Below the pieces are notes generated by a model. The model was not told the DNA's origin, did no database searches, and saw nothing but the letters and a program-made list of their open reading frames with translations. Position numbers and translations under genes: made by a program. A stretch of 64,000 nt of DNA from Flavobacterium sp. xlx-214 (GTDB lineage: Bacteria; Bacteroidota; Bacteroidia; Flavobacteriales; Flavobacteriaceae), in the NCBI RefSeq assembly GCF_013874595.1, contig NZ_CP059431.1, positions 1,178,001-1,242,000 on the forward strand, given 5' to 3'. This document shows positions 56,874 through 64,000 of this stretch, one piece after another; within the stretch, counting starts at the first letter, position 1, and each line of letters opens with the position of its first letter.

Positions 56874-57290
56874 TTAAGGTTGTGTAGCTTTTACATAATA
56901 GCCAGTAGCCTCATTATAAAGTTGTAAGGTGTCTTTTGTAATGTTCATTTTATATGGTATTTGATTTTCAACACCATTTGATTTAAAATTACCAACAGAT
57001 AATGAAAAAATATGAGAATTGTTGTTATACCAATAATCTCCTTCAGAAGGATTATAATACCCTTGATTTTCTGAATAGGTTACATTTTTATAAGTAAATT
57101 CTTCAAAAACCATGTAATCAGGATGTTCTTCATTACTGATTCTTTTCCACCATCCTTTTAGTTCTTCGGAACGGTTTTGACTTTTGTAAAAATCAATGCG
57201 GTCATCGTCTTTATCGCATGATGTATTTAGTACCGATAGTATAACCACTGCAAACAGACTAATGGTTTGTAACAAAATTCTTTTTTTCAT
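56874..57290 (-). CDS. Small lipoprotein, unknown function
   Basis: The 138-residue protein has a lipoprotein signal ending VLNTSC, followed directly by DKDDDR. An acidic run after the acceptor cysteine is the known type of surface-export signal in Bacteroidota lipoproteins, so it is probably displayed on the cell surface. The mature part contains WWKR and several Y/N-rich stretches. It begins 8 nt after the papain-like lipoprotein gene, suggesting that the two work together. Confidence 0.7.
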   Translation of the reverse strand: MKKRILLQTISLFAVVILSVLNTSCDKDDDRIDFYKSQNRSEELKGWWKRISNEEHPDYMVFEEFTYKNVTYSENQGYYNPSEGDYWYNNNSHIFSLSVGNFKSNGVENQIPYKMNITKDTLQLYNEATGYYVKATQP

Positions 57291-57298
57291 GTTTGTAA

Positions 57299-58489
57299 TT
57301 AATTAACTTGTCCTTTTACAAATGTTTCTCCATCAGTATATAAATCAGTTGGTGTAACTATAGGTGATAACCATGGAGAAGGTTTAATATCTACAGCAAC
57401 ATCTGAAGAACGCCATACTAATGTTGTACAAGTGTATCTGTCTAAATTTTTTGCAGTAGCTTTCATAGCACCAAATTCGAATAAATTTTTTACATATGAT
57501 TTACCAAATTTACTCATTGCATAATTAGCTATTGCTTGTTTGTTAACATTGTGGTACGATGTTTCAATTTTTACTTTAAACCATTTTATTATTATACGCG
57601 TTTTTTTCTTTTTGAACTCCATAACATAAAACTTAGCATCAACCCAATCCTCTATCTGTTTATATTGTACAGTACTCCAAGCTTCAATTAAAACATTTTC
57701 TGTAGGTAAAGTTGAAGATGTTATATTTTTTGTTACAATACCAGCATGCCCCACTTTGAATCTTTTATTAAAAAGATCGATTAATTGAAAAGGAACTCCG
57801 TGTGTAGGTAAAGCTACAAAGAAATCACCAGTTTGCGGATTCATTTTTGCTAACTTATTTCTAAGTAACTGTGCTTTTGTTGGAATTTCAATAGGTATTG
57901 GCATTCCTTCTATTGGAGTAGGATTTATAGGAAGATATATTGATCCAATTTCTCCTTTTAAACGATCAAAAAATGAAACTTTATCAGAAATTTTAGTAGC
58001 ATAACCTTTTATGTTGTTTTCTTCTAATATCTTTTCAATAACTAAATTTTCCTGCTTAAAGTTTTCAATTAATTCTGGTTCCATTGTAATTTTATCTGAA
58101 ACTGAAAGGGCTTCCTCATCTAAATATTGATCTATGAACTCAATTTGTTGCTCTTCACTTTCAAAATCAAAAAAGGTCATAGGTTTGTCAGCTTCATCAA
58201 CAAGATCTAAGGTTGTGATTTTTTCAACCATTGGTATTTCTTTATCTGCAAGACTTCTTACAACATCTAACTTATTAAGTTCAGTTGCAAATATAATCGT
58301 TTTAAGATTATTATAATATTGTTGAACTTCTGGTATAGCTACTTCACCTGCTTCTCTGGCAGCTAAGGTTTTTGTTTCTTCTGTTTGCGATGTTGAAGAT
58401 ATTGCATCTTCATTGTCACAAGAATACAGACCCAAGCTTAATAAAGCAGCTCCAATTACTCCAATTGTAAATTTTCTAAAGTTTTTCAT
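57299..58489 (-). CDS. Lipoprotein B with permuted papain-like (YiiX/C92-type) domain
   Basis: The 396-residue protein has a lipoprotein signal with C24 and the N-terminal module shared with lipoprotein A. The C-terminal half (about 215-396) resembles the YiiX/NlpC-P60-related permuted papain fold. It has a GD motif (221-222), H248 in KVGHAGI, E269 in LIEAW and C354 in YTCTTLVW, in the order expected for a circularly permuted enzyme. Such enzymes cleave amide bonds in peptidoglycan or acyl/lipid substrates. The active-site assignment is from motif spacing only. A structured leader precedes it. Confidence 0.72.
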   Translation of the reverse strand: MKNFRKFTIGVIGAALLSLGLYSCDNEDAISSTSQTEETKTLAAREAGEVAIPEVQQYYNNLKTIIFATELNKLDVVRSLADKEIPMVEKITTLDLVDEADKPMTFFDFESEEQQIEFIDQYLDEEALSVSDKITMEPELIENFKQENLVIEKILEENNIKGYATKISDKVSFFDRLKGEIGSIYLPINPTPIEGMPIPIEIPTKAQLLRNKLAKMNPQTGDFFVALPTHGVPFQLIDLFNKRFKVGHAGIVTKNITSSTLPTENVLIEAWSTVQYKQIEDWVDAKFYVMEFKKKKTRIIIKWFKVKIETSYHNVNKQAIANYAMSKFGKSYVKNLFEFGAMKATAKNLDRYTCTTLVWRSSDVAVDIKPSPWLSPIVTPTDLYTDGETFVKGQVN

Positions 58490-58632
58490 TTAAAATTGTT
58501 TATGCAGTTTTGTTTTTATTGTTTTATAAACTGCGGTTAAAAATAGTTTTTACAGGTATACCACTGTAATTGGTTGTTTCTTATTTGTTTATGAACCGGT
58601 ATTCGCGACTACCGGCCTCCGAAACAAATAGG
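58490..58632 (-). ncRNA. Structured 5' leader, copy B
   Basis: This copy matches the leader at 54269-54410 over its full length, with small indels. The three hairpins are CCGGTA/TACCGG around GTCGCGAA, TTACAG/CTGTAA around TGGTATAC, and GCAGTTT/AAACTGC around an A-rich loop. The blocks CGGAGGC, CGCGAAT and CCGCAGTTT are identical in both copies. It ends directly at the start codon of lipoprotein B. Confidence 0.65.
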
Positions 58633-58724
58633 TAAATAATTCTTTTTCAGTTTTTTATTTTTGTAATTGTATGTCTCTTTTGACTTATCGACTTTAGTTT
58701 AATTGTGCTTTTTGAAAGGCTACT

Positions 58725-58749
58725 GTTCTCGACAAGCTCGAACTGACGG
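58725..58749. repeat. Short dispersed repeat with CGACAAGCTCG core
   Basis: The sequence GTTCTCGACAAGCTCGAAC forms a small hairpin and is followed by TGACGG. A related sequence, TTTCAACAAGCTCAGCACAGG, lies at 61504. Elements of this kind are, to my recollection, frequent in flavobacterial intergenic regions. Confidence 0.5.
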
Positions 58750-58769
58750 ACATTCGACTTTAAGACTTA

Positions 58770-59360
58770 TTAGTATTTCGCTAATAGTTCTATAGCCCCA
58801 GCATACAATACCGCTTGTGTAAAGCTGTATTGCGCACCATAAGCAAATGCAATTCTTCTTTTACCATTCAATAAATCATCATCATTCCCGTTACCCTGCA
58901 ATGCAAATAGGGTTGCTATTAAATTTTGCTCATCTTCGTTGATAATTAATTGCATAGCATCACTAGTAAAACGGTTGCTTAAAATAGTTTGAATGGCTTG
59001 CTTGGCTTCTTTAGTATAAGCCAGTTGTTCTATAAAAGTTGCATCTGCTCTTTTTAAAACCAATAGTTGTTCTTGGTTTATTTTTTCGTAACTATAGGTT
59101 TCTTGCTTTACGTAATTAAGTATTTGCTGGTTTACATGTTCTTCAAACAACAGCAGGTTTTTTTCATACGTTTGGCTTTTGTTGTATACAAAGCTGTTCA
59201 TAATGCTTTGATAGGTTTGGTAATCATTTGTCTTAACACCTTTTGCCTGATGCAAAGTATTAGATTGTTCTTTTGTCTCTGTTGCGAATACTTCGTTTTC
59301 TGTTTCGCATGCGCTGCATAAAGCAGTAATTGCTACAGCATATAAAAAAAATCGTTTCAT
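58770..59360 (-). CDS. Lipoprotein of unknown function
   Basis: The 196-residue protein has a lipoprotein signal ending ALCSAC, then ETENEVF. The mature part is mostly helical (YEKNLLLFEEHVNQQILNYV, LIINEDEQNLIATLFALQG). No family recognised. It is transcribed divergently from the TPR/AraC regulator, with about 280 nt between, so it may be its target. It lies upstream of the copy B leader but is separated from it by a dispersed repeat. Confidence 0.65.
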   Translation of the reverse strand: MKRFFLYAVAITALCSACETENEVFATETKEQSNTLHQAKGVKTNDYQTYQSIMNSFVYNKSQTYEKNLLLFEEHVNQQILNYVKQETYSYEKINQEQLLVLKRADATFIEQLAYTKEAKQAIQTILSNRFTSDAMQLIINEDEQNLIATLFALQGNGNDDDLLNGKRRIAFAYGAQYSFTQAVLYAGAIELLAKY

Positions 59361-59452
59361 TGTTTTTCGGAGTTTTTTAATAACGCTGCCCGGGTAGCTT
59401 TTTGTTTCGATTACAAATATGAACGGTTTTTAAAACAACAAGCGAACAAATT

Positions 59453-59516
59453 ATCCATAGTTAAAGAACGGGATAATTCATGCCTTGTTTTGGACAATTT
59501 ATTCCCCTCTATGGAT
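59453..59516. promoter_or_regulatory. Possible operator: inverted repeat between divergent genes
   Basis: ATCCATAG (59453-59460) is the exact reverse complement of CTATGGAT (59509-59516). Between them lie GGGATAATTCATG and TTGGACAATTTATTCCC; the latter recurs at 59656-59672 inside the regulator gene. The gap 59361-59640 must hold promoters for both divergent genes. Regulator binding is a hypothesis. Confidence 0.4.
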
Positions 59517-59640
59517 TATTTTTCCATTCATTACTACTTTGTTGTTTAGTTGTATTGTTTTGAAAAACAGTGTGTTATATAAAACAAGAGTGCTGTTTGT
59601 TATTTTTTTGTATTTTTGTGCAGTTAGAAAAAAATGAAGT

Positions 59641-61392
59641 ATGTTTTTTAAAAAATTGGACAATTTATTCCCTATACTGAATCATTTATTCCTTTGCTGG
59701 ATTATTTTTCTGTTGCCGTTTGGCTTGTTTGGGCAAACAACGGCAGATTCATACAAAAACCTTTGGGATGTTATTCAAAACGATACCGTTTCTAATGCAA
59801 AAAAAACAGCGTATTTAGAGGTGTATTATCAAAAAGCGCGTAAAGAAAACAACTCATTAGAACAATACAAAGCATTAGAAAAAAAATCTTTTTTAGTACC
59901 TTTTGCCAATGCAGCTTTGTTGTTGCACCAAATGCACCCTTTGGTACAAAAAATGGAGAACGACAGTATTAAAGGAAGGTTTTTAAATAGAAGCACAGTA
60001 TTTTATTACGACAACCGCGATTTTAAAAATGCATTATACTATGCTATAGCATCAGAAGCGTTTAACGAAGAAATAAATAATTTATACAACTTAAATGCGG
60101 TACGCATAGATATTGGTAATATTTACAGTCATACAAGGTATTATGATAAAGCCGTTGCTTATTATACCCAAGCAAAAGACTACTACCAAACCCAAAAAGA
60201 TTACAACAACTTACGAAGTTATATTGTTACTTTATATTGTCTGAGTAAAACCTATTGGCAGTTACAAGATATTGATAAACTGAATATTACTATACAGGAA
60301 AGTGAACAAGCAATTAAACTATTAAAACCTAAAGACAAACAATTAGAAACCGCTTATATAGCCTACCTAAACGGGGGCTTGGCTTTTTTACAGAAAAACA
60401 ATGCTACGGCTCAAAGTTATTTTACAAAAGCATTGCCTGCCATACAGCAAAACGGAGATTTTTCCAATGAGCATGTTATTTATTTGTATTTGGGTAAAAT
60501 AGCCTGGCAACAAAACCAAAAAGAAACAGCAGTTGCTTATTTTACCAAAATAGACAGCCTTTTTCACCAAAAAACGTTTTTAAATTATGAGTTGCGTGCA
60601 ACGTATGATTATTTAATTGCCTATTACAAAGAAACAGGGCAAACGGCTTTGCAAAACAAGGCTACAGAAAGCCTAATGGCTTTAAACCAGCAGTTTGAAA
60701 AAGAACAACAAAGTATTACCAGTATTTTACATGAAGAGTTAGATACCAAAAAATTAAAAAACAACGAAGTACACTTGCAAAAGTTGTTACAGAAATCTAC
60801 TATAGGCATTAGTATTTTAGGGGGTGTTTTGTTGCTGATAGGGGGGTATGTATTTTATAAACGATATAAAAAACAACAGCTTCATAAAAAAAGCGTAAGT
60901 AAAAAAGATACGGTTACCCAAACAACAGCTATAGCCAACACTGTAACTACTGAAGTTGGGGTAACAGAGAACGTTTCTGAAATAACAACAGAAATACCAG
61001 AGGCGCAACAACTAAAGCAACCAGAGACAAAGGCTGCTGTGCCATCTCCAACCGACCTACGTTTGGGTGAAGGTTTAGAGTGTTTTGAAAAAGAAAAAGG
61101 CTTTTTAGCACCTACTACCTTAGACGATTTAGCTAAAAAATTAAATACAACCCGTAGTACGCTTTCGCCTTTTTTAAATGAACATAAAAAGGGTTTTAGT
61201 ACCTATATTAATAGCTTACGTATACAACAAGTAGTTGCCGATTTAAAAGCAGATAAAGAACTACGAAAAAAACCGATTAAAGATTTGGCAGCAATTTATG
61301 GTGATTTACATCCCAAAACATTTGCTAGTTTGTTTAGGGTAATAACAGGCGAAAGTCCTTCTTCTTTTATAGAACGTTTGGATACGGAATAA
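59641..61392 (+). CDS. Membrane-anchored TPR sensor with AraC-type DNA-binding domain
   Basis: The 583-residue protein has an N-terminal hydrophobic signal (about 13-31), TPR helices in about residues 60-340 (for example YYDKAVAYYTQAKDYYQTQ), one membrane segment near 385-407 and a C-terminal AraC-type helix-turn-helix (about 480-580). The order puts the TPR part in the periplasm and the DNA-binding part in the cytoplasm. This is a known Bacteroidota regulator design. The ligand and targets are unknown. An ATG at 59634 opens only a five-codon frame, so 59641 is used. Confidence 0.85.
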   Translation: MFFKKLDNLFPILNHLFLCWIIFLLPFGLFGQTTADSYKNLWDVIQNDTVSNAKKTAYLEVYYQKARKENNSLEQYKALEKKSFLVPFANAALLLHQMHPLVQKMENDSIKGRFLNRSTVFYYDNRDFKNALYYAIASEAFNEEINNLYNLNAVRIDIGNIYSHTRYYDKAVAYYTQAKDYYQTQKDYNNLRSYIVTLYCLSKTYWQLQDIDKLNITIQESEQAIKLLKPKDKQLETAYIAYLNGGLAFLQKNNATAQSYFTKALPAIQQNGDFSNEHVIYLYLGKIAWQQNQKETAVAYFTKIDSLFHQKTFLNYELRATYDYLIAYYKETGQTALQNKATESLMALNQQFEKEQQSITSILHEELDTKKLKNNEVHLQKLLQKSTIGISILGGVLLLIGGYVFYKRYKKQQLHKKSVSKKDTVTQTTAIANTVTTEVGVTENVSEITTEIPEAQQLKQPETKAAVPSPTDLRLGEGLECFEKEKGFLAPTTLDDLAKKLNTTRSTLSPFLNEHKKGFSTYINSLRIQQVVADLKADKELRKKPIKDLAAIYGDLHPKTFASLFRVITGESPSSFIERLDTE

Positions 61393-61393
61393 T

Positions 61394-61428
61394 AAAAAAT
61401 GCAATCTTTCCGAAGATTGCATTTTTTA
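61394..61428 (+). terminator. Terminator of the TPR/AraC regulator
   Basis: AAAAAATGCAATCTT and AAGATTGCATTTTTT form a 15-bp perfect stem with a TCCG tetraloop. The stop codon is two bases before it. Confidence 0.92.
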
Positions 61429-61503
61429 TTGTAGCTATTTTAAGTATTATGAATGATTATAATGTGTCATAAAACCTGTTTTTAGTAGTTTGTTATTTTG
61501 ATG

Positions 61504-61531
61504 TTTCAACAAGCTCAGCACAGGATAAAGG
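61504..61531. repeat. Short dispersed repeat, second member
   Basis: TTTCAACAAGCTCAGCACAGG shares the ACAAGCTC core with 58729-58740. It lies between two terminators, in non-coding sequence. Confidence 0.4.
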
Positions 61532-61552
61532 AGAAATTTAGATTATTAAGCA

Positions 61553-61588
61553 ATAAAAAAAGCCACTGCATTTAATGCAGTGGCTTAT
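61553..61588 (-). terminator. Terminator of the cold shock gene
   Basis: AGCCACTGCATT and AATGCAGTGGCT form a perfect 12-bp stem closed by TTAAAT-type loop bases and run into seven T on the minus strand. Confidence 0.9.
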
Positions 61589-61620
61589 GGAATTAAGTAA
61601 TATATATTATCTAACGTATA

Positions 61621-61815
61621 TTATAAAACAACAACGTCAGTTGCGATTTTTCCTTTTTTTCCATCAGATTCAACGTAGTTAACTACATCTCCATCTTTTA
61701 ATTCTCTCGACTTAAGTCCTGAGATGTGAACAAAAATGTCTTGTCCTGTTTCTTCGTCTGTAATAAATCCGAATCCTTTTGATTCATTGAAGAACTTTAC
61801 TGTACCTGTTCTCAT
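61621..61815 (-). CDS. Cold shock protein (CspA family)
   Basis: The 64-residue single OB-fold protein carries RNP1 (KGFGFI) and RNP2 (DIFVHISG). It binds single-stranded RNA and acts as an RNA chaperone. It is a single-gene unit with a strong terminator. A -7-like TATCTTTA lies on the minus strand about 25 nt upstream, so the leader is short. Confidence 0.95.
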   Translation of the reverse strand: MRTGTVKFFNESKGFGFITDEETGQDIFVHISGLKSRELKDGDVVNYVESDGKKGKIATDVVVL

Positions 61816-62043
61816 TTGATAATGATAAATAATTAATAATGCGGTAAAGATAAACTTTTTATACTGTTTTCAAAGTTTTTATTTGGTTTATTTATAAAAA
61901 AATTAACGTGCTTTAAATTGATTTACATTTTGTGTAATCATTGGTTATGTGCGTTATGTTAATAAATATTGTTAAAAAACGATAGTTTGTAAATAGGAAC
62001 GAGTGTTTTTTAATGATAATGATTTAGATCATTTGCACACAAA

Positions 62044-62820
62044 CTATTTTGCGATTGATTTTGTTTTAGGATGCTTAATCATATTGCCTGTGTAGCTATA
62101 TAAATCTGGAAAATGTGTTTTAAACAAAGTTTCTTTTTCAAAAAATAATTCAATTAAAACAGAAATTAATTCTAAACGACTGGTAAAAGCATACGAACGT
62201 AAAAAATTGATTTGATTAATTTTAGATGTGTTTTCTGGTGCTTCCATCCATTGATGAATGAGTCGAAAACCTTTTCTAAATGAATCAGAATCAGGATGTT
62301 TAGCATAAGGTTGCATCATCTCAAAACACAAAGCGTGCGTAAATTCATGCAATGCTAAATCTTTACCGTCTTGATTATTTTTGATGTCGTGTTCAAATTC
62401 GTCTAAAGCCAACATAACTACCTTCATTTTAGGGTTGAAATGTCCCGTGTGAGTTTCGTTTAAGTGTGAAAAGTATTGTGCGGTAGGGTAGACTACAATT
62501 TTATCAAAACTATTGATTAAAAATTGATTGTAACCCAACGTAAGTTTTACATAACTAGCAGCAATTTCAATTTTATGTGCATTGGTTAAAGGTGCGTTTT
62601 GTTGAGGTGCAAAAGCATACTGTTTTAGAAAACTTAAAATACGATTGTTGAAATTTAATTTAAATCTATGCGGCAGTTGATTAAAAAGAGGAAAAACTTT
62701 TGCGATGCTATCTGCGTATTGATATATTAACTGTTCTGGAGTTAATTTTAATTCAAAATTGCCTTTGGGTGCATCTAAACGATATTGGTCATAAAAAAGT
62801 CGAGATCCTGAAAAAAACAT
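62044..62820 (-). CDS. MtfA-like zinc-dependent peptidase
   Basis: The 258-residue protein matches the M90/MtfA family. The zinc site is HEFTH with H158, E159 and H162, and a downstream glutamate-rich helix (SRLELISVLIELFFE) probably gives the third ligand. In enterics MtfA affects the glucose regulator Mlc; here the substrate is unknown. It stands alone between csp and accC. Confidence 0.85.
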   Translation of the reverse strand: MFFSGSRLFYDQYRLDAPKGNFELKLTPEQLIYQYADSIAKVFPLFNQLPHRFKLNFNNRILSFLKQYAFAPQQNAPLTNAHKIEIAASYVKLTLGYNQFLINSFDKIVVYPTAQYFSHLNETHTGHFNPKMKVVMLALDEFEHDIKNNQDGKDLALHEFTHALCFEMMQPYAKHPDSDSFRKGFRLIHQWMEAPENTSKINQINFLRSYAFTSRLELISVLIELFFEKETLFKTHFPDLYSYTGNMIKHPKTKSIAK

Positions 62821-62948
62821 AATTTTTTGTTTAAGATACTAAAATTCTATGAGTGTCGCAATAGTGAAAAGAAGAAAGCGTTGGAGTTTTTTTACTTTAA
62901 ATGTTTAACATTATTAAGTAGTTTTCAATATAACAGGTAGGGTTATAA

Positions 62949-62984
62949 AAAAATAAAGTTGAGTTTTTTACTCAACTTTATTAA
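62949..62984 (-). terminator. Terminator of accC
   Basis: AATAAAGTTGAG and CTCAACTTTATT form a 12-bp perfect stem with a 7-nt loop, followed by T residues on the minus strand. It lies directly after the accC stop. Confidence 0.9.
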
Positions 62985-62985
62985 A

Positions 62986-64000
62986 TTAACCTTCAATAGG
63001 TTTTTGTATTTTAAATGTTTCCATAAATGCAGTAGTATAATTACCTGCTACATAATCCGGATTATCCATTAATTGTCTGTGAAAAGGAATGGTAGTTTTA
63101 ATACCTTCAATTACAAACTCATCTAAAGCACGTTTCATTTTGCTAATTGCTTCTTCACGTGTTTGTGCAGTAGTAATTAATTTCGCAATCATTGAATCGT
63201 AATTTGGCGGAATGGTGTATCCTGAGTAAACATGTGTGTCTAAACGAACTCCATGACCTCCTGGTGCGTGTAATGTTGTGATACGACCTGGTGATGGACG
63301 AAAATCGTTAAACGGATCTTCAGCATTGATACGGCATTCAATTGAGTGTAATTCTGGTAAATAGTTTTTACCCGAAATTGGCACACCAGCAGCTACTAAA
63401 ATTTGCTCACGAATTAAATCGTAATCAATAACTTGTTCTGTAATAGGATGTTCTACTTGGATACGCGTGTTCATTTCCATAAAGTAGAAATTACGGTCTT
63501 TATCAACTAAAAATTCAATAGTTCCCGCACCTTCGTATTTAATGAATTCTGCTGCTTTTACTGCTGCTTTACCCATTTTTTCTCTTAATTCATCTGTCAT
63601 GAATGGAGAAGGCGTTTCTTCTGTTAATTTTTGATGACGACGTTGAATTGAACAATCGCGCTCAGATAAGTGACATGCTTTTCCGTAAGCATCACCCACT
63701 ACTTGAATTTCGATATGACGTGGATCAACAATTAATTTTTCCATGTACATGCCATCATTACCAAATGATGCAGCAGCTTCTTGGCGTGCGCTTTCCCAAG
63801 CTTTTTCAAGCTCGTCTTCTTTCCAGATTTCGCGCATTCCTTTACCACCACCACCTGCAGTAGCTTTCATCATTACAGGAAAACCAATTTCTTTGGCAAC
63901 TTTTCTAGCGTGCTCTAAAGATTCAAGTAAACCGTCAGATCCAGGTACACATGGTACACCAGCTGCTTTCATGGTTTCTTTAGCAGTAGCTTTATCACCC
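62986..64000 (-). CDS. accC: Biotin carboxylase subunit of acetyl-CoA carboxylase (5' end outside window)
   Basis: The frame is open to the window edge and continues above the ATG at 63972 ([14 protein letters not shown]), so the start lies beyond 64000. The visible part covers the ATP-grasp and C-terminal domains, with [12 protein letters not shown] (glycine-rich loop), [15 protein letters not shown] and [16 protein letters not shown]. It carboxylates biotin on AccB, the first committed step of fatty acid synthesis. accB is likely just upstream, outside the window. Confidence 0.95.
   Translation of the reverse strand, partial: GDKATAKETMKAAGVPCVPGSDGLLESLEHARKVAKEIGFPVMMKATAGGGGKGMREIWKEDELEKAWESARQEAAASFGNDGMYMEKLIVDPRHIEIQVVGDAYGKACHLSERDCSIQRRHQKLTEETPSPFMTDELREKMGKAAVKAAEFIKYEGAGTIEFLVDKDRNFYFMEMNTRIQVEHPITEQVIDYDLIREQILVAAGVPISGKNYLPELHSIECRINAEDPFNDFRPSPGRITTLHAPGGHGVRLDTHVYSGYTIPPNYDSMIAKLITTAQTREEAISKMKRALDEFVIEGIKTTIPFHRQLMDNPDYVAGNYTTAFMETFKIQKPIEG

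Noticed and set aside
59634..59651. ATG at 59634 as the start of the TPR/AraC gene
   Set aside because: It is in another frame and meets a stop after five codons.
53501..61392. Prophage or genomic island covering the accessory region
   Set aside because: No integrase, transposase, phage structural gene, tRNA attachment site or flanking direct repeat was found.

Overview
The window looks like ordinary chromosome from a member of the Flavobacteriaceae (Bacteroidota). The DNA is AT-rich. Promoters fit the Bacteroidota type (TAnnTTTG at -7), and start codons mostly lack a Shine-Dalgarno sequence. There is a type IX secretion C-terminal sorting domain, an IPExxVDY-family gene, a DUF6029 outer-membrane protein and the acpP-fabF-rnc-IPExxVDY-pyk order that I associate with flavobacteria. 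The 16S sequence suggests the Flavobacterium/Myroides/Paenimyroides group, but I could not run a comparison.

Layout. 1-4110: end of a TlpA-like thioredoxin gene, a DUF6029 protein and rpsA. 4163-9998: an rRNA operon (tRNA-Val, 16S, tRNA-Ile, tRNA-Ala, 23S, 5S) with two promoters, boxA-like leader motifs and visible processing stems. 10094-24822: recX, tRNA-Leu, prs, rplY, the acpP to pyk operon, purN, rnhA, a PfkB kinase, a long PurF-like amidotransferase and several small unknown genes. 24850-38576: pepP, a Crp/Fnr regulator divergent from a three-gene envelope operon (unknown, DoxX-like, ChaN-like), sdhCAB, a nitrilase, an Ig-like lipoprotein, comF and glyS. 38665-38884: ten non-coding tandem repeats of 22 bp. 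38913-52966: an MpaB-like oxygenase gene and the complete 14-gene nuoA-N operon on the minus strand.

53324-61392 is the accessory part. It holds envelope lipoproteins, a T9SS cargo protein, an HU-like DUF4469 protein, two very small membrane ORFs, a membrane-anchored TPR/AraC regulator and a second tandem array of five exact 23-bp steps. Two lipoprotein genes there share a structured leader of about 140 nt, with a compensatory base-pair change, and a common N-terminal module, but their C-termini are unrelated. One C-terminus looks like a permuted papain-like (YiiX/C92-type) enzyme. Each of the two is followed within 8-15 nt by a small envelope gene. This is the best candidate here for an undescribed system. 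61555-64000 returns to housekeeping genes: cold shock protein, an MtfA-like peptidase and accC, which runs off the window.

The core genes together describe aerobic respiration (complex I, complex II), fatty acid synthesis (accC, acpP, fabF), purine and PRPP metabolism (prs, purN, PurF-like) and translation (rpsA, rplY, glyS, rRNA, tRNAs). No insertion sequence, CRISPR array or prophage was recognised.
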